Source: Leisingera sp. SS27 (GTDB taxonomy: Bacteria; Pseudomonadota; Alphaproteobacteria; Rhodobacterales; Rhodobacteraceae). Taken from it: a DNA stretch of 64,000 nucleotides. Below the pieces are notes generated by a model. It saw nothing but the letters and a program-made list of their open reading frames with translations, did not search any database and was not told where the DNA came from. The translations under genes and the position numbers were made by a program. The stretch lies in contig NZ_JAQNCY010000003.1 of the NCBI RefSeq assembly GCF_028368855.1, positions 1 through 64,000 on the forward strand. Reading direction: 5' to 3'. Positions 1-8,133 of the stretch are shown here, in pieces (position 1 is the first letter of the stretch; each line of letters starts with the position of its first letter).

Positions 1-46
1 ACCTAGTAAAATCCAACATCTCTCTAAACGATACAATAACACCTGA

Positions 47-431
<385 letters not shown>

Positions 432-437
<6 letters not shown>

Positions 438-520
438 GACGAACGACTTATCAAGCGCCGCCAAGGAATCTGGAACTCCCGCCGTGAAAAAGTCGATCAG
501 ATTCGTGAACTGATTGACTC
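432..520 (+). pseudogene. 3' fragment of an ORF interrupted by the IS66-type unit
   Basis: The plus strand carries about 30 codons (LEDERLIKRRQGIW then REKVDQIRELI). They run into the left end of the 7-kb unit. If the unit and one copy of the 8-bp duplication are removed, the frame continues as ELIESEVN and stops at TAG 7589-7591. The stop overlaps the ribosome binding site of the small ORF at 7606. The protein is not recognised and its 5' part is missing, replaced by recombinase debris. Confidence 0.5.
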
Positions 521-542
521 GTAAGCGTTGCATCCGACCCCT
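521..542 (+). repeat. left IS66-type terminal inverted repeat
   Basis: It begins GTAAGCGTTGC, the same as the inward-reading right end. It abuts the 8-bp duplication attgactc at 513-520. Confidence 0.75.
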
Positions 543-577
543 TATTTGGCGTCTTCAGACATAGGCCTCTAAAGCCT

Positions 578-600
578 GTATTGGCGCTATGCGCCAATAC
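578..600. repeat. perfect inverted repeat downstream of nadV
   Basis: GTATTGGCGC and its exact complement are separated by TAT. The repeat lies between the unit's left end and the nadV stop. No T-tract follows on either strand, so an intrinsic terminator is doubtful. It may slow 3' exonucleases or mark a recombination point. No gene is seen in 543-782. Confidence 0.5.
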
Positions 601-782
601 GAGAACTCAAATTTGCGCACTTTGCGGCCCTGAACCGACGTTCGCCATGAGCGCCAACGCTGCAATGCAGCTTCTCAAAGGCAGACTTTCACCACGAGAT
701 CAGCATCCAAACGGAATTGAGGTTTTTTGTGGAGAAGGCCAAGGCCGCCCTGCAAAACAAGGCGGACTTGGCAGGGTTGCAA

Positions 783-2207
783 CTATGCGATCAGGCCAAC
801 GCGTTTCCGAATGGCTTCAAAACTCTGACGCGCGATGATCTCGCCATCCCGGAAAACTGTTTTCAGCGCGTCGTGGCCGGACGGGATGTTACCGTATGGG
901 CGAACCACAAACTTGCCCGCATCTGTTTCCATCACACCAAGACGCCCTTTCTTCGAGGTTTTGCTGCCCGCGGCAGTGATCGGGTCTTTGAAGACGTCGC
1001 GCCATTCCCCGTTCACACAGATGGCCGAGCTTTTCATCGAGTATGAGAACGTATCCCGATCCAGTTTCTGCAGCAGGCCTGCGCCCATGCCAAAAGCGAT
1101 GTTGCCAATGGCAAGGCCTCGCTCAATCATCCGGTCCATGATCCGGACAATAGAGGTCTTGTTCACCCCGTCGCCCTGGATCACCCGCACCTGGCTGGGC
1201 AGGATACGGAAATTGTTCGGGGTCAAGGAATAGCCGAACCTCTCCATCAGCGCCTCGATCACATCGGGCACGATCTGCAACGGGTCGCCGCTGTCGGGGC
1301 GTATGACAAGCACCCCGTCACGGGCCAATACCGTGTCGCGCAGCTCAGTGCCCCAATACTCCCGCACCGCCCGCATCAGATCGTAGCTGTCCGAAACACA
1401 GGCGATGATCCCTTGGGGGTTGTCCGCAAGGAACTGCCGCATGAAGTCTAGCTCTCCATCCGCACCGAAAGAGGTCACGGTGCTGTGCTCTGTCGCAGGG
1501 ATCGAGAAACCGGCCATGCCGGCACCGTAAACGTTGCGGGCAAGTACAAGCCCGCCCACTGTGTCGGTGCCCATCGAATTCACCAAATGCGCAGCTCCGC
1601 CGATTGCAGCACTTTCGGCGCTGGTGGCACCGCGCGCACCGAAGTCGTGCAGTTTGAAGGCAAGGCCTTCGTCGCTGCCATCCGTGCGGATCAGGCGGTC
1701 CCGGATTTGCCGTACAACGTAGTTTGAAATGGTCGCGACGGTGCTGGGATACCAGACGGCCCGAAGGAACCGGGTTTCCAGAAAGCCGGGCAAGGCCCAG
1801 CATTTGGGATCGGTATTCACAATTCTGACCTGCGGGATCGAGACCGGGGCAATCGTTCCTTCCGCCAGGGCGTCAATCTGCACGGGCAAAAGCCCGTCGT
1901 GCGCATCAATGATGTGCTGAAACATTTCGACATAGAGCGAAAGGCCGTGGGCTTCGATAAAGGGGGTGGCCTCGTCCAGCATGGCTTGGGTGACGATGCG
2001 CCCTTCCAGCTTCACCAGTTCAGCCTGAAGGCCGAAAAACAGGACCTCATCGATCTCACCATCGGGTCGGCGCGGCTCGATATAGGCAAAGACCTGTTCA
2101 GTGCCTTCGGGAAATTGCTTGGGGTGGCTGTATTTGTAGCTGTCCGTGTCGAGCAGGAAATTGCCCGTAGCAACACTGTTTGCAAAATTTGATGTTTGCA
2201 TCATCAT
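783..2207 (-). CDS. nadV: nicotinamide phosphoribosyltransferase
   Basis: Converts nicotinamide and PRPP to NMN, the first step of the non-deamidating NAD salvage route, in the cytosol. The 474-residue length is normal for NadV/NAMPT. Visible signatures are HDFGARG near 187, the phosphorylated-histidine motif PATEHST with His about 241, and RPDSGDP near 303. The start is the first of three consecutive ATGs, which has AGGAGG nine bases upstream; an in-frame upstream ATG has no such site. It lies 88 bases after nadM and is surely co-transcribed with it. It looks intact, unlike every other cargo gene of this unit. NadV is found on plasmids and phages. Confidence 0.93.
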   Translation of the reverse strand: MMMQTSNFANSVATGNFLLDTDSYKYSHPKQFPEGTEQVFAYIEPRRPDGEIDEVLFFGLQAELVKLEGRIVTQAMLDEATPFIEAHGLSLYVEMFQHIIDAHDGLLPVQIDALAEGTIAPVSIPQVRIVNTDPKCWALPGFLETRFLRAVWYPSTVATISNYVVRQIRDRLIRTDGSDEGLAFKLHDFGARGATSAESAAIGGAAHLVNSMGTDTVGGLVLARNVYGAGMAGFSIPATEHSTVTSFGADGELDFMRQFLADNPQGIIACVSDSYDLMRAVREYWGTELRDTVLARDGVLVIRPDSGDPLQIVPDVIEALMERFGYSLTPNNFRILPSQVRVIQGDGVNKTSIVRIMDRMIERGLAIGNIAFGMGAGLLQKLDRDTFSYSMKSSAICVNGEWRDVFKDPITAAGSKTSKKGRLGVMETDAGKFVVRPYGNIPSGHDALKTVFRDGEIIARQSFEAIRKRVGLIA

Positions 2208-2295
2208 GGCTCCAGTCCTCCTTGGATTGGATATGTGAAGCCGTACCGGACCTCCCGGCAGGCTGGGGATCATGGCCCCGGCGGGGCCGATGAAT

Positions 2296-3402
2296 TCAGT
2301 GCATCCGGCTCATCAGAACCGAAGAATAGGCAAAGGGCACATTGGGCACCAATGCCTGAATGATGTCGAAGTGATCTTCGAACATCACATCCGGGGTCAG
2401 CTGATTGACCGGCATCCAGAAGGCGCGTTTGGCGTCATCCGCGCCTTTGACCTTTTCCTGCGCCTTGCCATCAATCAGCTCGAACTTGAACGCTTCGGTG
2501 CGCACCCAGCCTCGTTCGGAGCGATCCGGGTGGTCGAACACCTGCCGCGCGGCGATCCGGCCCTCCAGCAGCTTGCGCGGAATGTTCAGGCGGGTTTCCT
2601 CGATCAGCTCGCGGATTGCTGCCTCTTGCGCAGTTTCTTTCTGGAGGTGCCCGCCAGGCAAAGCATACAGTCCTTGCCCCGGAGCCTTGGCCCGTTCGAC
2701 CAGCAGAATATGCCCGTTCTGGACCACCACCGCATCGGCGCAGTCCGCAGGGATTTCATGTCCAAACGCGGCAACTGCCTTTCGGTAGTTCTCGCGATAG
2801 GCCTGATTATACGCCGCCTCTGCGCGGATTTGAGCCACCGCGCCTGTGTTTTGCTCCATCCATGAAACAACCTGATCGGTTTCAACCGCACCGAAGGTGT
2901 CACGCAATTTCGCAACGGGAGCTTTATCCAGGAACAGCCCGGCGCGCATGTCGGTGGCATTCAAAACAGTGGATCCGTTGCGTTCCGCCTCTACTGAGAC
3001 AGCTTCGAGCTCCGGAAACCAGCGCAAGTAGCGGCTGCTTTCATCCTTATCATGCCCGACCAGAACAATCCGGGCATCCGCCCGCGCAATCCCTTGGGTT
3101 CTTAAGTGAAGATCAATCGCCGTGCGCACATTGCCTGCCCAGGTCTTGTCGTCATACAGAGTATCGATCAGCGGGAGGTATGTGATGTCCGCCGTGCAAC
3201 CAGCAGATTTCATAGCTGTGGTGATGAAGTCCGCCCGTTCCGTCCATTTGAACGCGTTCTTCTCTGATCTCGGCCGGAAAGCCGATCCGATCAGCGTCAA
3301 CGTTTGATCTGAGATTTGTGAAGCATGTTCGAACAGCTGACGGTGCCCTTTGTGAAAAGGCTGAAACCGTCCAATGATCACTGAAAGCGTGACCTGTGTC
3401 AT
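2296..3402 (-). CDS. nadM: bifunctional NMN adenylyltransferase / Nudix hydrolase
   Basis: The N-terminal half (1-170) is a nucleotidyltransferase with GRFQPFHKGH at 11-20, which joins NMN and ATP to give NAD. The C-terminal half has a full Nudix box (GX5EX7REUXEE) at 250-270 and probably hydrolyses ADP-ribose or a related dinucleotide. Together with nadV it forms a complete nicotinamide-to-NAD route. The ATG at 3402 has GGAGGT six bases upstream. It overlaps the stop of a 10-codon upstream reading frame in an ATGA junction. The fused architecture is known in NadM proteins of bacteria such as Synechocystis and Francisella. The gene shows no lesion. Confidence 0.92.
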   Translation of the reverse strand: MTQVTLSVIIGRFQPFHKGHRQLFEHASQISDQTLTLIGSAFRPRSEKNAFKWTERADFITTAMKSAGCTADITYLPLIDTLYDDKTWAGNVRTAIDLHLRTQGIARADARIVLVGHDKDESSRYLRWFPELEAVSVEAERNGSTVLNATDMRAGLFLDKAPVAKLRDTFGAVETDQVVSWMEQNTGAVAQIRAEAAYNQAYRENYRKAVAAFGHEIPADCADAVVVQNGHILLVERAKAPGQGLYALPGGHLQKETAQEAAIRELIEETRLNIPRKLLEGRIAARQVFDHPDRSERGWVRTEAFKFELIDGKAQEKVKGADDAKRAFWMPVNQLTPDVMFEDHFDIIQALVPNVPFAYSSVLMSRMH

Positions 3403-3431
3403 AGCGCGACCTCCGCGATATCAATGTGCAT
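3399..3431 (-). CDS. possible 10-aa leader peptide of nadM (MHIDIAEVAL)
   Basis: An ATG at 3431 is preceded by AAGGAGGT at a spacing of five bases, a stronger site than most in the window. The frame runs ten codons and its TGA shares bases with the nadM ATG (ATGA). The ribosome binding site lies in the loop of the palindrome at 3425-3453, so folding of the RNA could occlude it. It may couple or attenuate nadM translation. It could be chance, as the frame is very short. Confidence 0.4.
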   Translation of the reverse strand: MHIDIAEVAL

Positions 3432-3453
3432 GCAAGACCTCCTTGCATGCACA
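3425..3453. promoter_or_regulatory. 12-bp-arm palindrome over the nadM start site
   Basis: TGTGCATGCAAG and its exact complement are separated by five bases. It begins immediately downstream of the -10 box, so a bound repressor would block initiation. In the RNA the same sequence makes a hairpin presenting GGAGG in the loop. No regulator gene lies beside it. Operator and RNA-hairpin roles are both possible. Confidence 0.65.
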
Positions 3454-3455
3454 AT

Positions 3456-3484
3456 TAGATATGTCGCTCAGTTCGGGTTGTCAA
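3456..3484 (-). promoter_or_regulatory. strong sigma-70-type promoter for nadM-nadV
   Basis: Reading on the minus strand, TTGACA (3479-3484) is followed after 17 bases by TATCTA (3456-3461). The -35 box is a perfect consensus and the spacing is optimal. Transcription would begin inside the palindrome. Confidence 0.7.
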
Positions 3485-3621
3485 CTATAGGTAGCGCGCT
3501 CGCGCGCCCACAGCCTGCTTCGGTTTCCCGCGAAAGATCTGATCGCACTCTTCCGCGCGCATAGTGCCGATCGGACGACCCAGATTTTGCTTTGTCGCCG
3601 AAACTCGTACGGAACCGTCCT

Positions 3622-4994
3622 CTAGGCCCCGCCGGACGCAGTCATCACGACCTCGTCCTCGGCCATCCATCCATTGGAAATCAGAAACCTGTGGATCGTG
3701 TCCGGAGCCTCGGAATAGAGCACAAGCGCGAGGCTCTTTTCTGCACGAGTGCACGTGGCATAGAGCAAGCGGCGGGTTTACTCGATCGTGGTTTCCTCGC
3801 CCTCGTCCGCCTTTTTCTGTGCGGTTCGGCCCAAGGGCTTCACCTCGAACAGCGTCTCGTAAGAGGCACGGCCCTTGAAGCGTGTGTGCACATCGTCGGC
3901 GATCACCATGACCCGAGGAAACTCGAGCCCCTTAACCCCTTGGTGGGTGCCATAGGGGCTGCGGTCTTCGACATAGTCGAGGTAGCGTGCCACCTGGGAA
4001 AACGGGGCGGCAATTGCTTGCGTACAGGCCTCGGTGATGGTGGTTGCTATGGGTGGTGTGTCCTCGGGCGTAGTCAGGCCCTGCTCGTAAAAAGTGGGAC
4101 CAAGCTCGGCAAGAATGTCGGCCATGTCCTGGGCCACGGGACTGTTGTCAGGCAAACAGGGCCGAAGCTGATCTGGGATCGGGAACAGCCGGTGCTCGGC
4201 CACCACCGCTAACACTTCGGCACAACTCGGATCCCGTTCGTCCTTAAATAGCGTCATCAGCGCCGCGACACCCGCCCGCGCCGCGTCAAGGCCAGAGGCT
4301 TGGCCCGCGCGCCGCCCGGATATCTCTCTTATCGACCAGCGGTGAGCCGTCGCGCAGCACCGCCAAAGCAGCAAGGGCGTCCCCATTCCTTTGTGCCGTC
4401 ACCAAAGGAAAGACCCGGTGGGTGAAAAGCCGCATCGCGGGCAAGGTGCCATCGCGAACCCGTCCTTTAGCTTGTCAGGTTTGCTCAGGGGCCCAAACAG
4501 CTCACTAAAGCCAAGACGTGCGGCAGCCATGTGACGCTCGATCGTCAGGGTCTTGATCGCCTCCGCGTCCTGCCATGCGCGGTCTTCGGTGATGCGGGCC
4601 ATTTCCGCCCGGGTCCAAGCTTCAAATGCCGCGCGATCCGTGCCCTCGCTTGGCGCAAGAAAGACGCGCACGGTGCCACCCGGTTTGTCTTCGCGCGCAC
4701 GCTGCTGGCGGCCATCATCGTCGCGCCTGATCGCATTCGCCAAGTCCACGATCCGCGCGCAGCTGCGGTGGTTCATCTGTTTGGCGGGTTGCGCGAAATC
4801 CCCCACCCTTTGGTCGAGATCGCGCAAACCATCAGTGTAAGTGCGCTGCATCGTGTCCCCGAGCAACCCTAGGGCGATGCGGCCGCGATGGCGCGCCTCG
4901 AAGGTCAAAAGCGCCTCCATCAATGGTTTAATCGTGTCCTGGCTCTCGTCGATCAGGATGAACGGGTAGCGCCCCAGAACGATCTTCTGGAATG
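3622..4994 (-). pseudogene. UvrD-family helicase, C-terminal two thirds (broken)
   Basis: This part begins right after the IS3 element with QKIVLGRYPFILIDESQDT, which contains the UvrD Walker B motif. It continues through QMNHRS and ends with motif VI-like RRLLYATCTRAEKSLAL. A frameshift near 4400-4460 breaks it, and an in-frame TAA at 3778-3780 separates TIE from TRRLLYATC. The frame finally stops at TAG 3622-3624. Joined to 6224-6742 it would give about 630 residues of a superfamily 1A helicase. Such helicases occur in both repair and phage-defence systems; no partner nuclease is visible. Confidence 0.75.
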
Positions 4995-5030
4995 TACGTG
5001 TCCCGTTTTCGTGCCGCTCCTGGTGCTCGT

Positions 5031-5888
5031 TTATGCCACTTTCCGTTCGAATGCGACCGGGCTTTTCCAACCCAATGCTGAGTGCCGTCGGCGCGGATTG
5101 TAGAAGCCGTTGATGTACTGGAAGATGGCCATTTCAGCGTCTCGGCGTGTTGGCCATGACCTGCGCCAGATCAACTCGGCTTTGATTGTTTTGAAGAATG
5201 TTTCGACAGCAGAGTTGTCATAGCAATTGCCCTTCCCGCTCATCGACGCCTGGAACCCATGCTGGCGCAGGGTCTTCTGATAGTCGTGCGAGCAGTACTG
5301 GCTGCCGCGGTCCGTATGATGGATGCAGCCCTTCGGTGGCCGTCTCAATGCGACGGCCATCTTCAATGCCCGGATCGCCAGGTCGCGCTTCATGCGATTG
5401 CTCACGGCCCAGCCGATGACACGCCGGGAATGCAAATCCAAAATCACGGCAAGATAGAGCCAGCCTTCCCGTGTCCAGACATAGCTGATGTCGCCCGCCC
5501 ATTTCTGGTTGGGCTGATCCGCTGAGAAGTCCCGGTTCAAAAGGTTCGGCGCAATGTTGAAGGCATGATTACTGTCGGTCGTTACCTTGTATTTCTTTGA
5601 GCGTTCGACCCGTATTCCGTTCTCGCGCATCAAGCGCCCGACGCGACGGTGTCCGACGTTCAGGCCAAGTTCCTTCAACTCTTCAGTCATCCTCGGGCGG
5701 CCGTAGCTCCCCAGGCTGAGACGGGATTGTTCCTTGATGTGGGCCAGAATAACCATGTCGGTTCGCTGCCTTCGGCTGGCGGGACGGCTGCGATAGGCGC
5801 GCAAGCCTCGTTCGCTGACATTCATAACCCGACAAAGGCGGCTGGTCGGGAGGCCTCGGCCATGCTCCTCAATGAACCGAAACCTCAT
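5031..5888 (-). CDS. IS3-family transposase OrfB (DDE integrase domain)
   Basis: A 285-residue rve-domain transposase. The catalytic acidic residues are visible in GDISYVWTREGW, HHTDRGSQYC and NSAVETFFKTIKAEL. An HTH_21-like segment lies at about 45-95 and the C-terminus is the usual NPRRRHSALG. Its start overlaps the end of orfA. The A-rich run ctaaaaaag (complement of 5918-5925) is a plausible -1 slippage site that would make the OrfAB fusion transposase. Confidence 0.93.
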   Translation of the reverse strand: MRFRFIEEHGRGLPTSRLCRVMNVSERGLRAYRSRPASRRQRTDMVILAHIKEQSRLSLGSYGRPRMTEELKELGLNVGHRRVGRLMRENGIRVERSKKYKVTTDSNHAFNIAPNLLNRDFSADQPNQKWAGDISYVWTREGWLYLAVILDLHSRRVIGWAVSNRMKRDLAIRALKMAVALRRPPKGCIHHTDRGSQYCSHDYQKTLRQHGFQASMSGKGNCYDNSAVETFFKTIKAELIWRRSWPTRRDAEMAIFQYINGFYNPRRRHSALGWKSPVAFERKVA

Positions 5889-6160
5889 GGCTTTTGGCTC
5901 GCGAAGAAGGCTGTGGCCTTTTTTAGAATATCCCTCTCCTCCTTGAGAATACGGTTCTCGCGTCGAAGCCGCTCATTCTCGCGGGCAAGGTCCAGGTCTT
6001 TGTCCGGCACCATTTCCGTATCGCGCTGCGTCGTGATCCACTTGTTCAGTGTCGATACGCCGACACCCAAATCAGACGCCACCTGTTTGCATGTCAGTCC
6101 GCTGGTCAGCGCGATCCGCACCGCATCAGCGCGGAATTCGTCCGTCCGTTTCGTTCCCAT
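5885..6160 (-). CDS. IS3-family transposase OrfA (HTH_Tnp_1)
   Basis: A 91-residue DNA-binding subunit beginning MGTKRTDEFRADAVRIAL. It has a helix-turn-helix (KQVASDLGVGVSTLNKWI) followed by a leucine-zipper region (LARENERLRRENRILKEE). The ATG at 6160 has AAAGGAG upstream and is preferred to an in-frame ATG seven codons earlier. Confidence 0.92.
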   Translation of the reverse strand: MGTKRTDEFRADAVRIALTSGLTCKQVASDLGVGVSTLNKWITTQRDTEMVPDKDLDLARENERLRRENRILKEERDILKKATAFFASQKP

Positions 6161-6223
6161 AGCTTGTCTCCTTTGGTGCAATAAATGCTATCAAAGGAGC
6201 GGCATCAAACCGCAACACGACCA

Positions 6224-6742
6224 GAATGTCTCGCTTTCAGTCAGGAAATGCGCGGCGAGCGCGACGACCTAGGTATGTTGCAGCGCATCGCGGCCGAAAT
6301 TGTCCCCCACGGGCGCGTAGGTGAAGGCGCGGATCTCGGCCAGGCGCTCCAGCCGCTTTGTCTTGGAGGCCATCTTCTTGACGCGTTTGTCATGGGCGTC
6401 GGTGCCCGCCCGGCCCTTTGCATGGGCTGCCTGGATCTCGGCGATCTCTGTCTGCAAGCGGCTCTCCAGCCAGCCCCTAATATCCGCCGTGCGTCCCTCG
6501 ATAAGCGACCAAGCGAAGCTGTGGATGGTCTGCACCTGAAACACCGGATCGGCCTTGACGCGGCGCGTGATCTCATCTGCGGCGGTGTTGGCATAGGTGA
6601 TCACGCCGATCTTGCGGCAATGTTTGCGCAAGGTGGTCAGGGCCTGTGTGTCCAACTCCTCCAGTGCGTCCTTGAGAGCGCGCGTTTTGCCCGATCCCGC
6701 CCCGGCAAAGAGAAAGAAGCTGCACGGCTGATCGAGGGACAT
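6224..6742 (-). pseudogene. UvrD-family helicase, N-terminal third (broken)
   Basis: It contains the Walker A motif FLFAGAGSGKTRAL near the start and motif Ia/Ib-like VITYANTAADEI and VQTIHSF. After DALQHT an in-frame TAG appears, and the downstream codons continue recognisably as VVALAAHFLTESETF up to the IS3 junction. The 5' end is fused at about 6743 to the tail of IS66 tnpB, so the true start is probably missing. It lines up with 3622-4994 once the IS is removed. Confidence 0.75.
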
Positions 6743-7089
6743 GCTGCCTTCGGTTTCCTCGTTTTTCGCGGGACAACCCGCTGCCAATCCAACCCCTCGA
6801 ACAGCGTTTCGAACTGGGATCGATTGATGGTGATGACGCCATCGGTCATTTGGGGCCACACAAAGCCTGCCCCTTCAATCCGCTTTTAGGTCATTACAAG
6901 GCCGGTGCCGTCCCGAACGATGATCTTCATTCGGTCAGCTGTCTTAGATCGAAAGATGAAAACCGCGCCGTTGAAGGGGGCCAGTTCAAATTCGTTCATA
7001 ACGATAGCGGCCAAACCATCCATGCCTTTTCGAAAATTGACGGGCTTGGAGGCCAAGTAGAGTTTGAAATTACCGGAGGGCGAAATCAT
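6743..7089 (-). pseudogene. tnpB: IS66-family TnpB (IS66 Orf2), nonsense-mutated
   Basis: The N-terminal part MISPSGNFKLYLASKPVNFR ends at an in-frame TAA after GTGLVMT. In the same frame the family's C-terminal part follows (KRIEGAGFVWPQMTDG, then LFEGLDWQRV). A single codon change therefore killed an otherwise recognisable TnpB. The gene then runs straight into helicase sequence, with no tnpC behind it. It overlaps tnpA in an ATGA junction, as usual for IS66. Confidence 0.85.
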
Positions 7090-7487
7090 GCACGGGCCTC
7101 CAAAGAGAGAATAACCTTGATCAAGTCATCGACTGGATACGTCGATGGCAGCGAAATTTCGATTTCGCGCCCGCGCAGTGTTACACTGGCGACGGAATTG
7201 ACGCAGGTTTCCATTGGCCCATCATTTTGAATCGCGATTTCAGAGAAAAAGGCGTCTTCCGTCTCTGTTGTCTTCCTGATCCGCGAAGCTTTGACGTCGG
7301 CGCGCCACTTGTAGACGAGCGATTGCGAGACGTTGCATTCCTTAATGACGTCAGCCAGGATCAACTCGCCGTTGTCGAGCTTCTCATTCACGAACCTCTT
7401 GAAGCTCTGAGGCCAGACTCGGCGGCCTCCGGCATGGACTTCGATTGTGAACCCATAGGCTGTAAATGATTTCGGAAAGTGTCCCAT
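7086..7487 (-). CDS. tnpA: IS66-family TnpA (transposase accessory protein)
   Basis: A 133-residue IS66 Orf1-type protein. The central helix-turn-helix reads ILADVIKECNVSQSLVYKWR and the family's short C-terminal strand region follows. GAGG lies upstream of the ATG. It sits about 85 bases inside the right inverted repeat, the normal place for the first IS66 gene. It looks full length, but the element lacks tnpC and cannot transpose by itself. Confidence 0.85.
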   Translation of the reverse strand: MGHFPKSFTAYGFTIEVHAGGRRVWPQSFKRFVNEKLDNGELILADVIKECNVSQSLVYKWRADVKASRIRKTTETEDAFFSEIAIQNDGPMETCVNSVASVTLRGREIEISLPSTYPVDDLIKVILSLEARA

Positions 7488-7550
7488 GGCTGCTACCTCG
7501 TATTTCGGGCAGTATGCTATGGCGCTAATCAGTTGAGCGGTGGCTGATTA

Positions 7551-7572
7551 GGGGGGCAGAAGCAACGCTTAC
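7551..7572 (-). repeat. right IS66-type terminal inverted repeat
   Basis: Reading inward on the minus strand it begins GTAAGCGTTGC, as does the left end. It is followed outside by attgaatc (7573-7580), the partner of the 8-bp duplication. Confidence 0.75.
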
Positions 7573-7605
7573 ATTGAATCTGAGGTGAACTAGGAGAAAG
7601 CAATT

Positions 7606-7746
7606 ATGTCTAACATTGTGAAGAAGCTTGCTGCTGAAGTTAAGGCTGCTGCAAGCCCCGAGGCTCCGTTTTCGGGAGTTACGAAAGCGATTCTCCGAGC
7701 AGCCAACGCTGAGTGGGTAAAGGAAATTCCAGACTTACCGGCATAG
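7606..7746 (+). CDS. small hypothetical protein, 46 aa
   Basis: The frame starts MSNIVKKLAAEVKAAASP and ends KEIPDLPA. AGGAG precedes the ATG by about ten bases and overlaps the stop of the ORF that the 7-kb unit interrupted, so the two were probably an operon. Base composition is lower in GC than the neighbouring cob genes. It looks helical and lysine/alanine rich. No function is recognised. Confidence 0.45.
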   Translation: MSNIVKKLAAEVKAAASPEAPFSGVTKAILRAANAEWVKEIPDLPA

Positions 7747-7974
7747 TATAGTCGCAAATGCGCAACTTTGAACGGATTGCTCGATGGCGCAGATTGTCGC
7801 TCTTGAAGCTGGCCTTGTCGGAGACATGATCTGGGACCGGGGGGAGGAGGACAAGCCGCGCGCTGTCCGGGCCGGGGCTGATCAATCCGTAAACGTCCGT
7901 CTCGATTGTCCCATTCCTTGCTCCTTTCGTGGACAGCGGGAATTTACCCAGATTTCCTGAAATCGGGACGAAGT
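7747..7974. other. gap without a supportable gene
   Basis: Open frames here are short, have no ribosome binding site and cross recombinase debris. Nothing structured was seen. It is probably decayed island sequence. Confidence 0.5.
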
Positions 7975-8073
7975 TCACGAGACCCGTTTGCCTGTTTGCG
8001 GACCCTCGACGCAGCGAATCCGGTTCCAGAGCAGCCGGCTGTTGTAGAGTTCATTGTCCAGAATTTCGGAGCC
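7975..8073 (-). pseudogene. serine recombinase middle fragment
   Basis: The minus strand reads GSEILDNELYNSRLLWNRIR and then CVEGPQTGKRVS before a stop. This matches the recombinase-domain block that in intact large serine recombinases reads roughly GIL.NELY.GRLVWNR...DP.TGKRVSR. Orientation and order fit the C-terminal remnant at 80-437. The old recombinase gene was therefore split and mostly lost. Confidence 0.65.
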
Positions 8074-8133
8074 GCGCGTTTGTGTGGGCATACAGGTTGC
8101 CCGCAAGGGCTCACACCATCCCTGAGAGCGCGG

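Larger units (their letters stand above)
4995..6223 (-). mobile_element. IS3-family insertion sequence, 1,229 bp
   Basis: The element is bounded by imperfect inverted repeats sharing GTGT and TGCCGCTCCT blocks. It is flanked by the 5-bp duplication gaatg (4990-4994 and 6224-6228). It contains overlapping orfA and orfB in the -1 arrangement of the family and splits the helicase gene. Both ORFs look intact, so it may be active or recently inserted. Confidence 0.88.
521..7572. mobile_element. 7,052-bp IS66-ended composite unit carrying nadM-nadV
   Basis: Both ends begin GTAAGCGTTGC reading inward, and the outer 22 bp match at about 18 positions. The flanks are attgactc (513-520) and attgaatc (7573-7580), an 8-bp duplication with one mismatch, the length IS66 elements make. 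tnpA and a broken tnpB remain at the right end. The large DDE transposase tnpC is absent, and in its place sit a wrecked helicase gene, an IS3-family insertion and the NAD salvage operon. The unit probably moved with transposase supplied in trans, or gained its cargo by internal deletion and replacement after an ordinary IS66 insertion. Confidence 0.7.

Noticed and set aside
578-600. Intrinsic terminator for nadV
   Set aside because: The stem is perfect but lacks a T-run on the relevant strand; kept only as an inverted repeat.
3485-3754. 89-codon minus-strand frame between helicase and nadM promoter
   Set aside because: Its first part is out of frame with the recognisable helicase tail, it has no ribosome binding site, and the rest has no family signal.
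521-7572. Prophage carrying NAD genes
   Set aside because: No capsid, tail, terminase or lysis genes; the ends and target duplication are of IS66 type.
7679-7978. 99-codon minus-strand frame in the island
   Set aside because: Begins in recombinase debris, has no ribosome binding site and overlaps the better-supported small plus-strand frame.
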